64,000 nucleotides of DNA from assembly GCA_001636815.1 (NCBI GenBank), contig AZHD01000005.1:1483072-1547071 (forward strand), read 5' to 3'. The notes beneath the pieces are model-generated. The model saw nothing but the letters and a program-made list of their open reading frames with translations. It searched no databases and was not told the origin of the DNA. Positions 20,601 to 31,477 of this stretch are shown piece by piece; position 1 is the stretch's first letter, and every line of letters starts with the position of its first letter. The position numbers and the translations under genes are program-made. This DNA comes from Niveomyces insectorum RCEF 264 (lineage: Eukaryota > Ascomycota > Sordariomycetes > Hypocreales > Cordycipitaceae).

Positions 20601-23145
20601 GGGGCAACGGCGAATGGGGGGACGGAGCTATCTGCGTTGGCTTTTGTTTATGTCTTTCCTTTTTTTTGGTCTTCTCCTCCCTTTCCTTTTTGGCAACGTC
20701 AGGTGCAGATCAGGCAGGGCGATCGGAGGGCGCGCTGGCCGTTGATGTCAGATGAGGCGCGGCGCGGCGGGGAGGGGAGGGGGGAGGGGGAGATCTGGTG
20801 ACAAAACAGGCAAGCACGCAGAAAACAGATCGAGCAATCGGGGCAGGAGAAGAGGGGGAGGAAGTGCACACGGGGCAGGTACGATCAGAGGTCCTTTCTA
20901 CTTTTGGCAGTTTTTCGGTGCAAAGCGCAAGATTGTTCTCTCTTCTTCACGCGCGGAGAAGGAAGGTGCGTTTTGCTTTTCCCGCGGAAGGCGGGGCGCC
21001 GATTGTGTTTTTTGCCTGCGAGAGCAACAAAAACGGTAATATGTAATTACCCTTGGCAGGATTCCGTATGCCATCGTTCCTGCCATAGTACGACCGACGG
21101 AATACGCGTAAGGCGTCTGCGCCACTGAACGGCCGACGACGTTTCGAACGAGCCGAGAGGCGATCAGCACGGCGGGGGAAGGGACGAACGAGCACGCATC
21201 TGACGGGAGTTGATTACATCGCCCCAGGAGTGTCTTGACATGCGACAGCAAAGTACCGCTTGCGTGAACAAACAGACAACGGTTCCCCACGTGATTCACA
21301 TGAGGAAGGCTTCGTTTCTGATGCATTCTAGATCTAGAACGTCCCCAGCAAACCGCAAGGGCAACTAACGTCTTCTCTAACGTCTTGTCCGTGTCATACG
21401 AAAATGGTCCAAAGTGGCGTACCCCACAAAAAGTGGACATTTTTGGTTCTGTCAAGCGTTGGCTGGTTTTTGCTGCAGCCACGCCCTCTTTGCAACGGCC
21501 TTGACAGTTCACCAGTGATCTCGACAAACGGTTTGTTGTCATGAACTTTTGTTTGCTTTTCCTTGCTCCATTGTTCGTTCTGACAGGTCCAACAAGCCTG
21601 GCCGACCAATCCCGGATGGGCCATTACGAGCCCGCGGCAGGCCGGGATGCAACGAGCTTTGCGGAAGAGGAGCCGTCGCTTTTGTCGGAAAGATGCGGAG
21701 CACAGCACCAGACACGCGCGTGACATTTCGTGTCGACAACGGGCGTCGTTGAAAAACTCTGTCCAGTCGAGATGGCGTTCGGCATTCGGCGAGGGATTAA
21801 GGGCACGAACAGGCGGTCAGTCTGACTCCTTTTCACGTGAAACCGGCAAGAGTAAGAAATAAAACGAAAAAACACCAAGATCAAAGGGACGACTCGAGAG
21901 GCGGAACTTTTGCGTCATCAATGCCGTCCAGGGGTGTACGAGTATGACTTCTTGGGAGATCCCTTCTTCCTGGCTGGTGGATCCTGACTGTGCGGTAAGT
22001 CGTTAGTGTGTACTTACGAATCGCCGTTTTGGGTCAGAGCGTTGTTGTACCCAACAGCAGTGTGATGACGTAGCCACGCCCGCCGTCTTGGCGCCGAGAT
22101 GGGCAGCATGTCCGAATGACAGGCGAATTTTTGGCTGCATTTTTTGGCTGTTTTATTTTCAACGCACGCTTGCGCCGCGTTTCTTGGCAGTATGTATCTG
22201 TCTGTCTTCTGTTTTCTGCCTATTTTTAACCGGAGAGCAGGCCCCAAAGCGTATTACGGCTGTCCGAGCCTGAGATTCTTGCATGTCTAAATACCTGCAT
22301 CACGATCTTCCGTCTTCGTCGATATTCCTCGTTTTTCGCTTCTTCCTTGTTTCACGTTTTCTACGATTTGCGAGAGTCCATCCTCCTCGAAACCTGCTTT
22401 TAAGAAAGATAACGGAATATTGGTTGGCCGCCCAGCATGACTTTCTAAATGGCTCGTCACCGCGAAAAGAGAACATTCGTATTGTCTGTCGGCTTCGGAT
22501 GGGATTGCCCTTCCTGTCTTGCCGACTTTTATTTATTTTTCTGTTCCCCTCTAATTTCACCTCATGCAACACGGCAGGAGATGCACGCCAACGCATCGTC
22601 TTTTCAACACAAAACGTATGACGACTTTGCCGGTTCCGCCCATTCGGAAAAGCGTTGCAGCTCGCTTTTTTGCCTTTTTCCCGCCTCATGTTCGCCCCGT
22701 TCTCCCTCATTTACCCAACCCAGTCGCCGGCGCCCTCTGCCAGCCCCCTTTCTTGAGCTGCAGAAACGGCGTCGATCACTGAATCAATCCATCACTTTAT
22801 CTGAGGGAAAGGAGCATTGCGTGCCCAAGGAGAACGAACGTTGCCCCAAATATCGACAAAGCCGGGTGGACACGCATTTTTTGCTTTGCTCCCGTTTTTT
22901 TGTCCCGCCTTATCCGCCCTGAAACTGTCCTTGCTAGACAAGGCGCGCGCAATCTATGAAACTGAAAGCCCCGTTGCACTTTGGTCGTTCTGTAAATGTG
23001 TAGATACTGTGCAGCGAACACGCCCTTGCGTGAAGTGGAGTCGGGCAATGTTACTGTCAAGGGGCTCCTGGCCCCACTAAATTGCCGTTCCTTGAATTTT
23101 GCTAGGCATTTATAAGCCAAAATTCCCAGTGAAGTTTTGCAAAAT
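20601..23145. other. 2.5-kb gene-free region
   Basis: No ORF here has protein-like composition, splice structure or motif. T-rich and A-rich patches alternate. A perfect 14-bp palindrome (TTCTAGATCTAGAA) lies at 21326-21339. The region could hold a non-coding transcript or distal arrestin promoter, but nothing shows it directly. Confidence 0.4.
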
Positions 23146-23237
23146 GGGGCTTTAGCTCAGTGGTAGAGCGGTGGATTGCAGCCCCACAAGATTGCGAAAA
23201 TATCCTCAGGTCGATGGTTCGATCCCGTCAGGTCCCT
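23146..23237 (+). tRNA. tRNA-Cys (anticodon GCA) with 20-nt intron
   Basis: The acceptor stem GGGGCTT pairs with AGGTCCC (one G-U at 4-69, one at 6-67). The D arm is GCTC-AGTGGTA-GAGC, the T arm GATGG-TTCGATC-CCGTC. The anticodon GCA sits at 23178-23180 in loop TTGCAG. The intron is 23182-23201, placed as usual one base 3' of the anticodon; without it the anticodon stem is GTGGA/TCCTC with a single T-T mismatch. The intron contains TGC, which can pair with the anticodon in the precursor. A and B boxes (TAGCTCAGTGGTAG; GGTTCGATCCC) and a following T-run (Pol III stop, from 23237) are intact. Confidence 0.93.
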
Positions 23238-23941
23238 TTTTTTTTGTTTGTTTCTTCCAAGAGAAGTTTCTATGTTTTTGTTCTCTTTTAGTTTCGCCCT
23301 TCTAGTCAGTCGCTCCCATGAAAGCTTGATGCTACGGGTGTTTTAAAAAGCAGGCTCAATAGACGAACACGCGTCGACGCAGCGGAGTTGAGCGTTTGTA
23401 AGAGATCCAGTTGGTGTTCAGGGGTTGCATGCATAGCAGCATGGTCTTGATATGGAATCAGAGGAAGAGATAAAGATGGAGGGAATATACAAAAACATGA
23501 AGTTGCCGATAACATTCGGTAACCGCAAAGAACATCCTTGTCTTCAAATCATTCCATACACTAGAACCAACTGAGTCCTTGTCCTGTACTTCGTCCTGCC
23601 GTGCTCATACGTCCATACCGTTCGGCCACTGCAACTGGTTTCCATCCAATCGTCCTCCGTAGACGTCTGCTTGTGCTCGCTACTTCCGGTGAACTTCCAA
23701 CTCGTCCTTGCTGAAGGTATGGGGAATCCGCGTCAAGTTCACCTCCACTTCATTCTTGTCGTTACCCCCTTGATTCTGGTTCCAGGGCAGCGGTTAAGTA
23801 TTGGTCGCCACGGCAGTAAATTTTGGAAATTATTCTTCCCAAGAATCGAAAGCCAAAACTTCCTGTGTTCTGCGGAGGCCCCGTGGTGTCGGGCTAAACC
23901 CCCCGGTCTCCTGATCCATTTTTCACGCCATGTGGACCAGA
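23238..23941. other. Intergenic, no supported gene
   Basis: After the tRNA terminator the sequence to the next stop codon holds only short ORFs without motifs. Confidence 0.4.
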
Positions 23942-24598
23942 TTAGGCTCCGGCATGCAGGAGAATCTGATCGATCTCGGCGACCTCGCTGTCGTGCCAGC
24001 TGGGAGGAAGACGGGCATGTTCCGGCCTGGGGAGGGGACGTTTTCCAAGCAGCTCCTTGGGGGGCACCGGGTGTTCTTTGATGTACTCGAGAGCATTGAT
24101 AACGTCCTGACCATGGGTGGTGATTTCGAGGTACCCGCCCCGATCGGTGAGGCTTTCGCCCGGGGCAACAAAGGGGATGAGATAAATTCCTGCTTTAGCA
24201 ACCAGCCACAGTCGTGCTGCACTTCCGACACAAGTCATCGCCCACACTGACTCGATTTTTGTTTCGACGATATGGGCACAAGCAGCCGTGAAAGCCTGGT
24301 ACTCGACCTGTTCAATCTCGCTCGGCGACGCACTAGCCGGCGTCGCCACAACAAAAAGCAGCGTACGCAGCGCTTCGGTCGTCGTCGCACTACTGTCCCA
24401 GCTTTCCACAACAATGTCCAGTCGCCTCGGATCCCCTGGCTTGTGAGTTGGCGGTTGCTGTGACGACACGACCCATTTTTCATCGCTGAACACGAGGTGG
24501 TGGAACACATATTTCCACAGCCGCGTTGTTGCCCATTCCGGATGGTCCTGAGCGTCTGACCAAAGGCGCTGCAAGTGAGGCGTTGTAATGATAGACAT
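23942..24598 (-). CDS. Unknown fungal protein, 218 aa
   Basis: An intronless ORF starting at ATG 24598 (MSIITTPHLQRLW). Composition is protein-like throughout: Trp-rich N-terminus (LWSDAQDHPEWATTRLWKYV), alternating hydrophobic strands (DIVVESWDSS, LRTLLFVVATP), a mixed alpha/beta centre with CVGSAARLWLVAKAG, and a charged, proline-containing end. No signal peptide or membrane helix. I do not recognise the family. Flanking space is large on both sides, so no operon-like context helps. The GC bias of the third positions supports a real gene. Confidence 0.65.
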   Translation of the reverse strand: MSIITTPHLQRLWSDAQDHPEWATTRLWKYVFHHLVFSDEKWVVSSQQPPTHKPGDPRRLDIVVESWDSSATTTEALRTLLFVVATPASASPSEIEQVEYQAFTAACAHIVETKIESVWAMTCVGSAARLWLVAKAGIYLIPFVAPGESLTDRGGYLEITTHGQDVINALEYIKEHPVPPKELLGKRPLPRPEHARLPPSWHDSEVAEIDQILLHAGA

Positions 24599-26493
24599 TG
24601 TCAATGTTAAGTCTTGAAATTTGTTTCTTGGTAAAAAGGTTTTGGGACAGGGAATAATTGAAGAGAGGGAGAATATATATCAGAGCTTCACGGTCGAAAA
24701 TTGTTCAAAACCCGACAAAAAAAGAAGAGGAGATGAAAAGAAAAAGAAAACCATGATTTCTCTCTTTAAAGGAAGATAGACAACGTGGGGGCGAAGATCG
24801 CTTTATACCTTGCGGTCCTCCATGCAAAGACTGTGACGACCTGGTTGGACATTCTTCCGTCAAGGCAGCAGCGTCGCTATGTAGCCGCTGTCTCGATCAT
24901 TGGAACAAGGTGAGAGAAACGGCATGGCTGTTAGGTGTGCCGAACAATTCCATGCGCTCTGATTGACACCCATGACTTTCTTTCTATCCAGCTAACCTGT
25001 ATATTGGTCTTCTTGTCCACCAAGAGTGTCATCCCGTTTACATGCCGGGCGGAGTGCAGAACCGTGTTCCCCTTAGTCAAGAAGAGCACGTTGACTTATT
25101 GCAATGAACACTTGGCCTCGTGTCAGAAGCACAGGATAAACCACCTTCAAACGACTGCAAGGTGGGTTGAGGGGACTTCCTTAGACGGTTCGAGAGTGCT
25201 TTGCGAAAGGAACTGGTTGCATGACACAGTTGTAGTGCGTATGCAAAGAGCACGCCAGGCCTGGTTGATCACGTTGCAGCCTGGAGGGAGCGGCTTGCAG
25301 AGTAAGACTGTCATGCAGCGAAAAGGTTTTTGCGAGCGGCTGTGCGAACGGCTGCTGCCTACCGTACCCCAGCAAATAAGCACAGACGCTTTCCTCGCCC
25401 TTTGGCAATTTATGATGCCGCATCGACGAGAGTGATTTGGTAACTTGCATGCCTCGGAGGCCTGCTGTCAACCGTATGCGCCGACAAACGGCACGCAGAG
25501 GCTTTCTCTCGGACACAACGATCACGGGCGCTGAGCGGCCTAGACACATCGCCGATGAGCTACATCCGGGCGAGTATGACTGGATTCTGAGCTGTGTTTT
25601 CGTTTACCAAGAACGAGCAGGCTGTTCGCGATGGGCAAGTGGATCCACAAGCATCAATCGCCGGGAGCGATTCGGAAAGCCTCCCGTAGGTTTCTGCCGC
25701 ATTCGTATGAAGTTGAACCGACAGGCTGTTTGCAGAAATGCGGAGCGGCCAGCGGGGGGAATAACCGACCTCTGTCCGTGCCGGTAATCCGCCGGAGCGG
25801 GCGCGCTGCCGATAAGCCGGACTCCGGACCTCGTCCCACACGGCGTGCGGCCCCATTTGGCGCGTTCCCATGCTGCGATTTTGTGGTGTCGTAGCCAAAT
25901 CCTACCACACTTACTCGACGGAGGATTGCTTAGGGCGTGCCAGGCGTTGTGGCAGGCCCCTGTGGCTGCCTTTGCCAGCAGGTCAAAAATCAGACGAGCG
26001 CACTCCACACTTCCGTGGGGCCTGCCCAGCTTTCGGCTTGGCGACACCGCGACGTTGCAGAACCGGGTCGTCCTCCATACGAGTCAAATACGAGAGACGG
26101 GAGGACAATACGCCGCCAAGGACGCGAAGGATCGGCGCGGCCCCTGGTCAGCGTGGGCCTTGCGCCCCCTTTTGGGGACGCAGGAAAACGAAACAGCTGG
26201 ACAGACTTTTCAACATCATTCGACTAATCAAAACGGCGTCTTGGTCGTACAGAGGCGCAGCAGTAGGGCGGGCAGACGGCCAAAAATAAACCGCGACCCC
26301 CTGGTTTTTATTTTATTGTATTTTTTGGTTCCTTTTTTTTTTGCAGGAACACGCTTTTGTCGGTATTGTGGCGCTTTTTAGCCGTAATTTTTCTCCGGAT
26401 TCTCGCCTCAATATTCTCGGACGTCATCATCCTGGCGCCGTATCCGGTTCTGTTTTGCTCGGTCGACGGGCTACCCGCGTCCTACCACCCACA
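24599..26493. other. 1.9-kb region with at most a gene remnant
   Basis: At 24780-24906 one frame encodes a Cys-rich segment (PCGPPCKDCDD, then LCSRCLDHWNK) ending at a good GTGAGA donor. A possible downstream exon after CAG 24989 reads NLYIGLLVHQECHPVYMP. The set resembles a zinc-ribbon-like protein, but no start codon can be found in frame, so it is left as a remnant. Overlapping ORFs on both strands at 25.4-26.3 kb have no motif. The last 60 bases are the leader of the gene at 26494. Confidence 0.35.
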
Positions 26494-27412
26494 ATGTCCG
26501 CGACCCGATGGCCGACGGCGGCCACCGGCCTCGCCCTCGCCCTCGCACTCGGCGCGTCCTGGGGGCCGGCCGGCGTCCGCGCCACGCGCTGCGATTTTGC
26601 GGGCGGCTGGGCGCTGCGCAACAACGGCAACGACTGCCCCCGCGGCACGACGCAGTGCGACGGCGGCATCGTGCCGCGCTGCTGTCCGGACGCGACCTTT
26701 TGCTGGGAAACCGACAATGGCTACTGCTGTCCCACCAACACGACCGACTGTTTCCAGGACGTCGTGAACGTGCCCAAAGTACGTGCGTGGAAGTCGATGT
26801 GCTTCATCACCCGCCACCCTCCACTGACCCGCCACCCAGTGCCCCAACAAGCAGTGGTCCCTCTGGAACCAGAATGCCTCCACCGACGAGCTGTGGTGCT
26901 GCCGCGCCGGCATGTACGGCGTGGGCATCGGCGACGGCGTCAAGTGCCGGTCCCTCGGCGTCGCGCTGGCCAGCGGCGAGACGGCCGCTACCCAAGTGAC
27001 CCACGCCGCCTCGACCTGCTCCACGGTGCCCGCCTCGTCCACGCCGCCCTCCTCCTCCGACGCCTCGACCGCCGGGCCGTCCACGGGGACGGCCACCCAC
27101 ACGGACACCCCGAATACCGACGCCCCCGCGCCCCCAATCAGTTCGAAGCAAGGCGTCGGTGGCGGGGCAATTGCCGGCATCGTGATCGGGTGCGTGGCCG
27201 GCGTCGCGCTGGTCGTGCTCGTGGCGTGGTTGGTCATGAAACGCCGGGCCGCACAGCGGCGCCAGTTTGCAGAGGTCGAAGGCGATTCGGGTGCTGCCGC
27301 CGTCGCGGAACTCAGTGCCCGCGAGATGCCGGCCGAACTCGTGGGCGACGCAGATGCGCCGGGGGCGTCACACGAAACTGCGTATGAATTGCCGGCAGGG
27401 CGGCAGGACTGA
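26494..27412 (+). CDS. Single-pass Cys-rich membrane protein
   Basis: Two exons (26494-26778, 26840-27412) joined by a 61-nt phase-0 intron with a CTGAC branch site give 285 residues. The ATG has a CACAATGTC context. A signal peptide (residues 1-27, Ala/Leu-rich) is followed by an ectodomain with about 14 cysteines (RCCPDATFCW, NGYCCPTNTTDC, ELWCCRAGMYGVG). A Ser/Thr/Pro-rich stalk comes next, then one strong transmembrane helix (IAGIVIGCVAGVALVVLVAWLV) preceded by GGGA. A roughly 50-residue acidic cytoplasmic tail ends in YELP. The layout equals that of fungal wall-stress or adhesion sensors, although the Cys pattern is not a clear WSC domain. Type I topology is inferred. Confidence 0.82.
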
Positions 27413-27941
27413 GTACGCTCTCTGTCACTCGACAAAGTGGATTTCCCTGAGAACTAGCATGAGCATAGCCGGCTGCATTTATGCCTACGGGGGTGTTGCC
27501 CCCTTCTTTGTATCTTACTACCTTTGTATATCAAATGCATTGCGGCCCTCTTCAACCAGATTTGAAAAGGGCCCTGGTCTACCGGGGATTTTGATGCGCG
27601 AGACTCTCGCTGCTAGACGAGGTGCAGACGAGCATTGAGGCGGATACAGAAGCGCTTCGTTCATAGAAGCCATGTCTAAGTACGCGTGGATCCACGACCT
27701 ACGATACCCGTAACAAGGCCAACCTGCTTTCTCGTCGACACATGCATGTGAAGGGTTTTTCTGCCGATGCCACCGTCTTTCACTAGAGTTCTGTAAGCAG
27801 GAATGGCGTGGCACCATTTTGCTTTCTGTTAATTAAGGAGCTGGCGAAGCAATTGCGCTGGAGCTTCGTCGAAAGTCAGTCGTGTTGGTCGTTGATGACA
27901 TGTAAACAGATATGACTGATTTTTCTTTTCTTTTTTTCCCT

Positions 27942-28853
27942 TCACATCCTCCTATTAGCAAGCAGCTCATCCAAGTTGCCCGCAAAGGTCCATTCCGCGC
28001 ACGCCTCCCTCTGGGCAGCAAGCCAAGAGGTAGCTTCCAAGTCGAAACGGTACCACTCCGTCCCGTCCTTCATTTCACGAAACACTTTTTCCAGCTGGGC
28101 CACCGACTTGTAGTAGTTGCCTTCCCAGCATCGCGCAATCACCTGGTCTGGCCCTGGAAAAGCACCCAGCTCCGGGAACTGCTTCAGGCTAAGTAGCTTC
28201 CTCAGGACCTTTCCTTCGTGCTTTTCCTTTTCGTACGGGTAGTGGCCGCGCAACAAACTGTAGTAGATGGAACCTAGAGCAAAGTTCTCCGTCCGCGGGC
28301 CCACCGTGCCGTAGTTGTAGCAGTCAACGGCAACGCCCTCGGCCGGCCCCAGCTGCCGGCCAAAGGGCTCACTGATGCCAAAATGCTCCTCGCCGATGGG
28401 TAGCATGCTGCAGCCAAAGTCGCTCAGCCGCAGGTTGCCGTTGCTGTCTACCAGTACGTTGTCCGGCCGCAGATCACCGTGCACGACATCAAGGCGCTCG
28501 AGGAAGGCGATGCCGCCACACAGCTGACCCATCCAGCGAGTGGTACGCTCGATGTCCGGCACGTAGTCGTAGTGCAATACGTCGCGGAGGTCGGTTTTAG
28601 CGCGCATCATGAATGTGGCTTTCTGGGGCACTTGATATAAGTAGGGCACCAGGTACGGGCAAGGGGACTGACGACCCCAGCCAGAAGCGCCGCCGAGGAG
28701 GGTAGAGACGTGCTCTTGTTCCTCGTTGAAACCCTCGTCCGAATAGTCAGTCTTGTTTAGCCGCGGAAGCTTGACGACGACGCAGTTGCTCAGTGCATAG
28801 ACGGCGCCAGACATGCCCAGTCCAATGGCTCTCGGCTTTGAAAACGTGTCCAT
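27942..28853 (-). CDS. Protein kinase-like protein
   Basis: Intronless, 303 residues. Kinase subdomains are recognisable in order: a glycine-rich loop GLGMSGAVY (about 11-19), VVVKLP with the likely ATP-anchoring Lys, the catalytic loop VHGDLRPDNVLV (Asp and Asn present, HGD replacing HRD), and SDFGCSM for metal binding. It ends with a short C lobe (NFALGSIYYSLLRGHYPY). The HGD and LRPDN pattern is typical of a large fungal group of small atypical kinases of unknown substrate. All metal and catalytic residues look intact, so activity is plausible. Separate from flanking genes by more than 500 nt on both sides. Confidence 0.85.
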   Translation of the reverse strand: MDTFSKPRAIGLGMSGAVYALSNCVVVKLPRLNKTDYSDEGFNEEQEHVSTLLGGASGWGRQSPCPYLVPYLYQVPQKATFMMRAKTDLRDVLHYDYVPDIERTTRWMGQLCGGIAFLERLDVVHGDLRPDNVLVDSNGNLRLSDFGCSMLPIGEEHFGISEPFGRQLGPAEGVAVDCYNYGTVGPRTENFALGSIYYSLLRGHYPYEKEKHEGKVLRKLLSLKQFPELGAFPGPDQVIARCWEGNYYKSVAQLEKVFREMKDGTEWYRFDLEATSWLAAQREACAEWTFAGNLDELLANRRM

Positions 28854-29656
28854 GACGTTTTCGGGTTGGGATGTGGACGAACGTGCTGTCTTTGACCGAA
28901 AATATGTGTCAATAATCGAAAATTTAGCGTTTTTTGGGCAGCATTATTAGCCTTAGTATGTCTACGGAGTACTTCTCCGTAAAATAATCATGCAGCTTTC
29001 AGCCCTGCATGGCATAATCACGTGTCTGGATATTTCATAGAGTGTTTTCTCAATATTGTCAACAGCAGAGGCGGGCGACACTGCAGGACCAGTGGGATGT
29101 GGTCTGTGACTGTTCAGAACCTCATAACACAAGCAGCCACTGTAACAAAGACGTTGTGCTCACCATTACTCACATCGTACATTCCCCTTAGCAGCATCGA
29201 CGTGCTCGCACAGCTCTTTAGCTTCATGGCATGGTCAAGGCACTGACGGCGTCAGCGGGACGAGCAGCAGTGAATAGGGCTGCTTCGAAGAATAATCTCG
29301 TTGCGCAATAAAAAGGGTGCATCCTTTTATTATTTCTACTCTGTTGCCCATAGCTACACTAACAATACACGGCACCACTCACATATTAGTTTTGTACTTT
29401 TTGTTTGTTTTTCATCTTCTTCCCTCCCTTTTCTACCCTCGTCTCGAACAAAAAATAAAAATACAAATGAAACTACAAATACAAATCTCTATATGACTAC
29501 GTACTCCATAATAAAAAAACCATACCAGAAAAATAGAAAAGAACGAAGTAGGCCAGCAGATGCACCCATCGTGCCGAGTAGTCGTACCAAAATCGTTTTG
29601 CTTTCCGATCTCGGCCTATTTGCTGTTTATGCCTTGTTGCCGCTCGAACAAGGATC
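28854..29656. other. Intergenic, no supported gene
   Basis: AT-rich spacer containing the kinase-like promoter on the left and the MFS 3' end on the right. A TACGGAGTACTTCTCCGTA near-palindrome lies at about 28963-28981. Confidence 0.45.
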
Positions 29657-31477
29657 CTAGGCCGCGACCACCTCACCGAAGTCTAGTTTCTCCCACCGCA
29701 TGCATGCGCCGACAACCACCAGAAGCGCACCCGCGGCGAGAACGGGCAGGTACGTCGCCTGGACGGCCTCGGTGACGGCGCGGATGGCGCGCGCGCGTAG
29801 CTCGGGCTCAAGGCTTTCGAAGAGGGTGCTGCGGGTGCCGGCGACAGCGCTCTGGATGTCCGCGTGCGTGAAGCCGTAGCCGGCAAGCACCGCGCTCAAC
29901 TTGGTGATGGCGACGCTCTGGAACACCTGGCCGGCCACGACGAGGGCGAGGACGGTGCTGCCGATCTGGCTGACGTTCTGCATGCTGATGGCGTGGCCCA
30001 TGTCGGCGGCGTCGTCGACGACCAGCGTGGCGACCTGGAAGCCCGCCTGCACCGAAATGCCCGTGCCGACGGCACCGAGAACGGTGAGCCCGTAGATGGT
30101 GGCGACGGAGGTGCCCGGTTCGAGGTACACGTAGAGCAGGGCGCTCGACAGCGTGATGAGCATGCCAGCACCGAGATAGACGGGCGTGTAGTACTTGATC
30201 AAGCGAAGCAGGAAGCTGCTGGTGAGGTTCGCGCTGACGGCGACGAGCACGAACGGCAGGAGACGCACCGCGGCCATCAGGGCGGTATCGTTCTGCACAA
30301 ATTGGAAGTAGACGGGGATGTAGTACGTCGGCACGAACATGGTGGTGATGGAGGCGGACGTGCCGATGTACAACAGGACGTGCGTGCGCGCATTCTTGGA
30401 CCCCGGCGCGATGAGGTGGCCCGGGAACGAGCGCGTCGCCGGCGTCGTGAACCAGCAAAAGTACTGCTGCAAGACGTAGCCGACGAAGAGCACGCCGAAC
30501 ACGGTCAGCGTGGCGATCGTGCGGCCGTCGGACCATGCCCACTCCGATCCAGCCGAGACGAGCCCGAGCGCCAGGGTGACCCACGCAGCGCCGCTCAAAA
30601 TGAAGCCGACGAAATCGAGGCGGGCTATGCGGGCCCGGACGGGTAGCAAGCTGCCGTCCGCTTCGGCCGCCACGACCCCCGGCGGGCGCACGGACGGCAG
30701 ATAGAAAAGATAGATGGGAGCGGTCGCGGCGCCGATAACCAGATTGAGGTAAAAGGCCCAACGCCAGGTGGCCGAGGAGTCGCTAAAGGCGCCGCCAACA
30801 ACGGGACCCAGGACGCTTCCGATGCCCCACACGAAGACGATGCCCGTAATGTAGGTGCCGCGGTACCGCGGCGTCGTCAACGCGGAAAAGTGCGTCAACC
30901 CGCCGAGGTACATGCCGGCACCGCCCGCCCCGGCGATGACACGGCCGACGATCAACGCGTGCATACTCGGAGCGCCGCCGCAGAGGGCGGAGCCGACCTC
31001 GAACAGCACGATGCCGCCGATGTAAGCCCACTTCATGTTGAAGTGGGTGAACAGAGAGCCGTACGGCAGGCCGACGGCGATGGATCCCAAGGGAAAGCCG
31101 GCACCGAGCCAAGCAAGCTGGCCAACAGTGCCATAGGTCTCGACGACGGCGCTCTGGACGTCGGCGGCAATCGTGGTGTCGAGGCCGTACATAAAGGTGG
31201 AGAGATAGAGGGCAATGCAGACAAGAATCCAGCGAAACCCCGTGATGGTGCCGGGGCCATGATCATTGTCAGTTGCCGCCGCCGCCGCCACCGCCGTATT
31301 GTTCGAGTCTGGCGCACGATCTCCTACGTGCGAGGAACGGCGCAGGCTGCGCAGGCGGGCGAGGCAGTGATCCGTGGTGGTGTCCTCTTGATCTTCGGGC
31401 TTGGTCTGGCCGGCCTGGATGCACTCATTTCGCTTTTCCACATCTGGAATGGATGAAAAAGACGTCGGTGTCTCCAT
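29657..31477 (-). CDS. MFS transporter, DHA2 (14-helix) family
   Basis: Intronless, 606 residues from METPTSFSS (31477); the ORF extends 28 codons upstream, but that part reads as leader. A roughly 75-residue hydrophilic N-terminus precedes the membrane domain. Signatures include LDTTIAADVQSAVVETYG in helix 1 (the D1 motif of proton antiporters), GRVIAGAGGAGMYLGG (motif C/antiporter type), VLGPVVGGAFSDSSATWRWAFYLNL (motif C and D2) and RLDFVGFILSGAAWVTLALG. Known roles in the family: efflux of toxins, siderophores or drugs. The substrate cannot be predicted. Paralogous debris of this family lies about 1.4 kb upstream (32.78-32.9 kb). Confidence 0.9.
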   Translation of the reverse strand: METPTSFSSIPDVEKRNECIQAGQTKPEDQEDTTTDHCLARLRSLRRSSHVGDRAPDSNNTAVAAAAATDNDHGPGTITGFRWILVCIALYLSTFMYGLDTTIAADVQSAVVETYGTVGQLAWLGAGFPLGSIAVGLPYGSLFTHFNMKWAYIGGIVLFEVGSALCGGAPSMHALIVGRVIAGAGGAGMYLGGLTHFSALTTPRYRGTYITGIVFVWGIGSVLGPVVGGAFSDSSATWRWAFYLNLVIGAATAPIYLFYLPSVRPPGVVAAEADGSLLPVRARIARLDFVGFILSGAAWVTLALGLVSAGSEWAWSDGRTIATLTVFGVLFVGYVLQQYFCWFTTPATRSFPGHLIAPGSKNARTHVLLYIGTSASITTMFVPTYYIPVYFQFVQNDTALMAAVRLLPFVLVAVSANLTSSFLLRLIKYYTPVYLGAGMLITLSSALLYVYLEPGTSVATIYGLTVLGAVGTGISVQAGFQVATLVVDDAADMGHAISMQNVSQIGSTVLALVVAGQVFQSVAITKLSAVLAGYGFTHADIQSAVAGTRSTLFESLEPELRARAIRAVTEAVQATYLPVLAAGALLVVVGACMRWEKLDFGEVVAA

